From an uncultured Anaerosolibacter sp. (GTDB lineage Bacteria > Bacillota_A > Clostridia > Peptostreptococcales > Thermotaleaceae): a stretch of 42,742 bases of DNA. Both the position numbers and the translations under genes were made by a program. The stretch spans positions 1 through 42,742 of the forward strand of contig CALECF010000002.1 in the NCBI GenBank assembly GCA_937948705.1, given 5' to 3'. The notes below the pieces were generated by a model, which worked only from the letters and a program-made list of their open reading frames with translations, had not been told where the DNA came from and did not search any database. Positions 41,472 through 42,742 of the stretch are shown here, in pieces; position 1 is the first letter of the stretch; every line of letters starts with the position of its first letter.

Positions 41472-42239
41472 TTAAGATGCCATTTGCAATATTGGTATCA
41501 TCGAGCCTATATCTATAGGATCATCATCTGACAGAAATACAGCTGTTATTTGCTTCTCATCCAAAAACTTGATAATCCGACCATAATCCGGATGATGGAT
41601 CAGCCTTCCAGAAAATGCTATCTTATCATTTCCTAGCAATCCAGAAGCACCTCCTATAAATCCATATGAAAGACCTGATAACGATATGTATCCTGGCGAA
41701 ATCAACAATACCTCCATGCCACGCTTTTCCACTGCCTTGGCAATACTAGGGTCAGCTGTAATCAATGCCCGTTCATTTACGATACAGATTGAGCATTTTG
41801 AATATCCTTGTTTCACATCTATAAATTCTACGCCCTGTTGTTCTAAAAGTTTTAACAAAATTGGATCCGTATATTTGCGATGATGAATTGCAAAGTTTGA
41901 AATCCTCGCTACATTATATGCAATATTATAGGGATAGTTACTCTTTAAATTTGTTTCCCCTTTGATCGCGCGAAATCCCAATTCCATAAAAGCGGCCTCC
42001 AGTTTATCATAAACATTGGGTGCAACGACAATATCTCTTTCATTCACGGGATGTAATAAAATATCTGGATGATACGAAACAGCGGAATATAGCTCGCTGC
42101 AACAAGGTGTTTTTACTATATGTATACCCATTTTTTCTAAATTATTCGAAATGGATGCCGGTGTTCTTCCATCCAAAACCATTGTAGTCACAGGCCTTTT
42201 AGGAATAAACGGAGTCTCTAAATAACTATTATTTTTCAT
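41472..42239 (-). CDS. DUF6873 / GME-fold protein of unknown function
   Basis: This 255-aa soluble protein has a repeated strand-helix pattern consistent with the guanidino-group-modifying (GME, pentein) fold: HPDILLHPV, ARISNFAIHH, SKCSICIVNERALITADPSIAKAV, LISPGYISLSGLSYGFIGGASGLLGN and a late VFLSDDDPIDIGSMIPI. I recognise it as the clostridial DUF6873 group; substrate and reaction are unknown, and the canonical Cys-His-Glu/Asp catalytic set of peptidylarginine deiminase relatives is not obvious. The ATG at 42239 was chosen because GGTGGTG lies 6 nt upstream; the longer frame starts inside that site. Two tRNA genes lie upstream. Confidence 0.68.
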   Translation of the reverse strand: MKNNSYLETPFIPKRPVTTMVLDGRTPASISNNLEKMGIHIVKTPCCSELYSAVSYHPDILLHPVNERDIVVAPNVYDKLEAAFMELGFRAIKGETNLKSNYPYNIAYNVARISNFAIHHRKYTDPILLKLLEQQGVEFIDVKQGYSKCSICIVNERALITADPSIAKAVEKRGMEVLLISPGYISLSGLSYGFIGGASGLLGNDKIAFSGRLIHHPDYGRIIKFLDEKQITAVFLSDDDPIDIGSMIPILQMAS

Positions 42240-42338
42240 AAGCTTCACCACCAATTAGTATTTGCATTTTAAGCCTTTCTTACCAGGCTATTGAAGTAAT
42301 TTATCATTTTAAAAGCAAAAACCTGTAATATACATCCC

Positions 42339-42413
42339 TGTCATCCTCAGCAAAGCGAAAGTTCTTCCAACTGTAGGGTCTTTCTTCTAAGTTTCTTTGC
42401 GTTCAGAACGACA
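42339..42413. repeat. Degenerate palindromic REP-like element
   Basis: TGTCATCCTCAGCAAAGCGAAAG (in two parts at 42339-42361) is partly complementary to CTTTGCGTTCAGAACGACA at 42395-42413, with about 13 of 17 positions pairing. It resembles the widely dispersed 'GTCATTCTGAACG...GAAGAATCT' palindromic repeats of many bacteria. It lies between the DUF6873 gene and the tRNA terminator. Confidence 0.45.
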
Positions 42414-42448
42414 ATCCATTATATCTGCTTTTGATAAAATGATGTGGC

Positions 42449-42481
42449 AAAAAAATAAAAATCCTAGCAAGCTAGGATTTT
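42449..42481 (-). terminator. Terminator of the tRNA-Gly/tRNA-Cys transcript
   Basis: AAAATCCTAGC (42458-42468) pairs with GCTAGGATTTT (42471-42481), probably with two to six loop bases, followed on the minus strand by TATTTTTTTGCC. It lies 10 nt past the tRNA-Cys 3' end. Confidence 0.88.
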
Positions 42482-42490
42482 ATGTGCGTT

Positions 42491-42565
<75 letters not shown>

Positions 42566-42572
42566 AGAATTT

Positions 42573-42647
42573 TGGAGCGGAAGACGAGATTCGAACTCGC
42601 GACCCTCGCCTTGGCAAGGCGATGCTCTACCTCTGAGCCACTTCCGC
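42573..42647 (-). tRNA. tRNA-Gly (GCC)
   Basis: Minus strand, 75 nt with encoded CCA. The acceptor GCGGAAG pairs with CTTCCGC, discriminator T, then CCA. The anticodon loop reads TTGCCAA with anticodon GCC, and the T-arm is GCGAGTTCGAATCTCGT. It lies 7 nt upstream of tRNA-Cys, so both are made from one precursor. The promoter was not identified; the window ends 95 nt upstream. Confidence 0.98.
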
Positions 42648-42742
42648 ATGTTATTGTTGTTATAGTTTTTTACCTTTGTATTAAGTAGACTTATTCAGAC
42701 TAAGCGATTCACACAAAATCAAAGATTTTGGTTCTCTGCTTA

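Overview
The window is a piece of a low-GC Gram-positive chromosome of the class Clostridia. The evidence is spore-related genes (a YtxC-type protein and a GerMN lipoprotein), phosphate butyryltransferase, T-box leaders on three aminoacyl-tRNA synthetase operons, strong AGGAGG-type ribosome binding sites, and the infC-rpmI-rplT-trmH-pheST-zapA-U32-mutS2 order usual in clostridia. Gene content and the extended 16S V1 helix suggest an Alkaliphilus/Natronincola-like relative; that placement is inference. No prophage, CRISPR array, transposase or plasmid gene was seen.

Layout. 1-890: 5' end of a 16S rRNA gene (minus strand, running off the window) with a roughly 122-nt V1 insertion, and a 600-bp upstream region with two promoter matches. 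897-10050: accessory metabolic genes on the minus strand (Asp/Glu racemase family, phosphate butyryltransferase, TPR protein, divergent NAD kinase plus GNAT, MFS exporter, B12-binding radical SAM protein coupled to a membrane protein, Amidase_6 protein). 10343-11168: two unrecognised small plus-strand genes. 11221-14160: a radical SAM protein and argS with its arginine T-box. 14435-15871: a rhomboid protease with TPR tail (GluP-like). 15935-29850: a long minus-strand housekeeping block read as infC-rpmI-rplT, trmH-family methyltransferase, [yqzL leader gene, phenylalanine T-box, small membrane protein, pheS, pheT], zapA, U32 peptidase, mutS2, small membrane protein, TudS/DUF523, GerMN lipoprotein. 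29856-35096: a four-gene ABC importer with a DUF3798 lipoprotein. 35686-37227: a short FtsH-like protease with an unusual start region. 37268-42239: thrS (threonine T-box), DUF445 protein, YtxC-like protein and a DUF6873 protein. 42491-42647: tRNA-Gly(GCC) and tRNA-Cys(GCA).

Regulation is unusually readable. All three T-boxes show specifier codons that match their synthetases (CGC, TTC, ACT). infC uses an AUU start and has an L20-type leader with a terminator and a competing helix. Most of the clear promoters have a 17-bp spacer, and many have a TGn extended -10.

The most interesting unexplained items are: a multi-hairpin repeat seen twice (35505-35626 and 40311-40464); a 30-codon YqzL gene inside the pheS leader, upstream of the T-box; a small membrane protein behind the same T-box; the FtsH-like gene whose only ATG is out of frame; and the DUF3798 transporter of unknown substrate.
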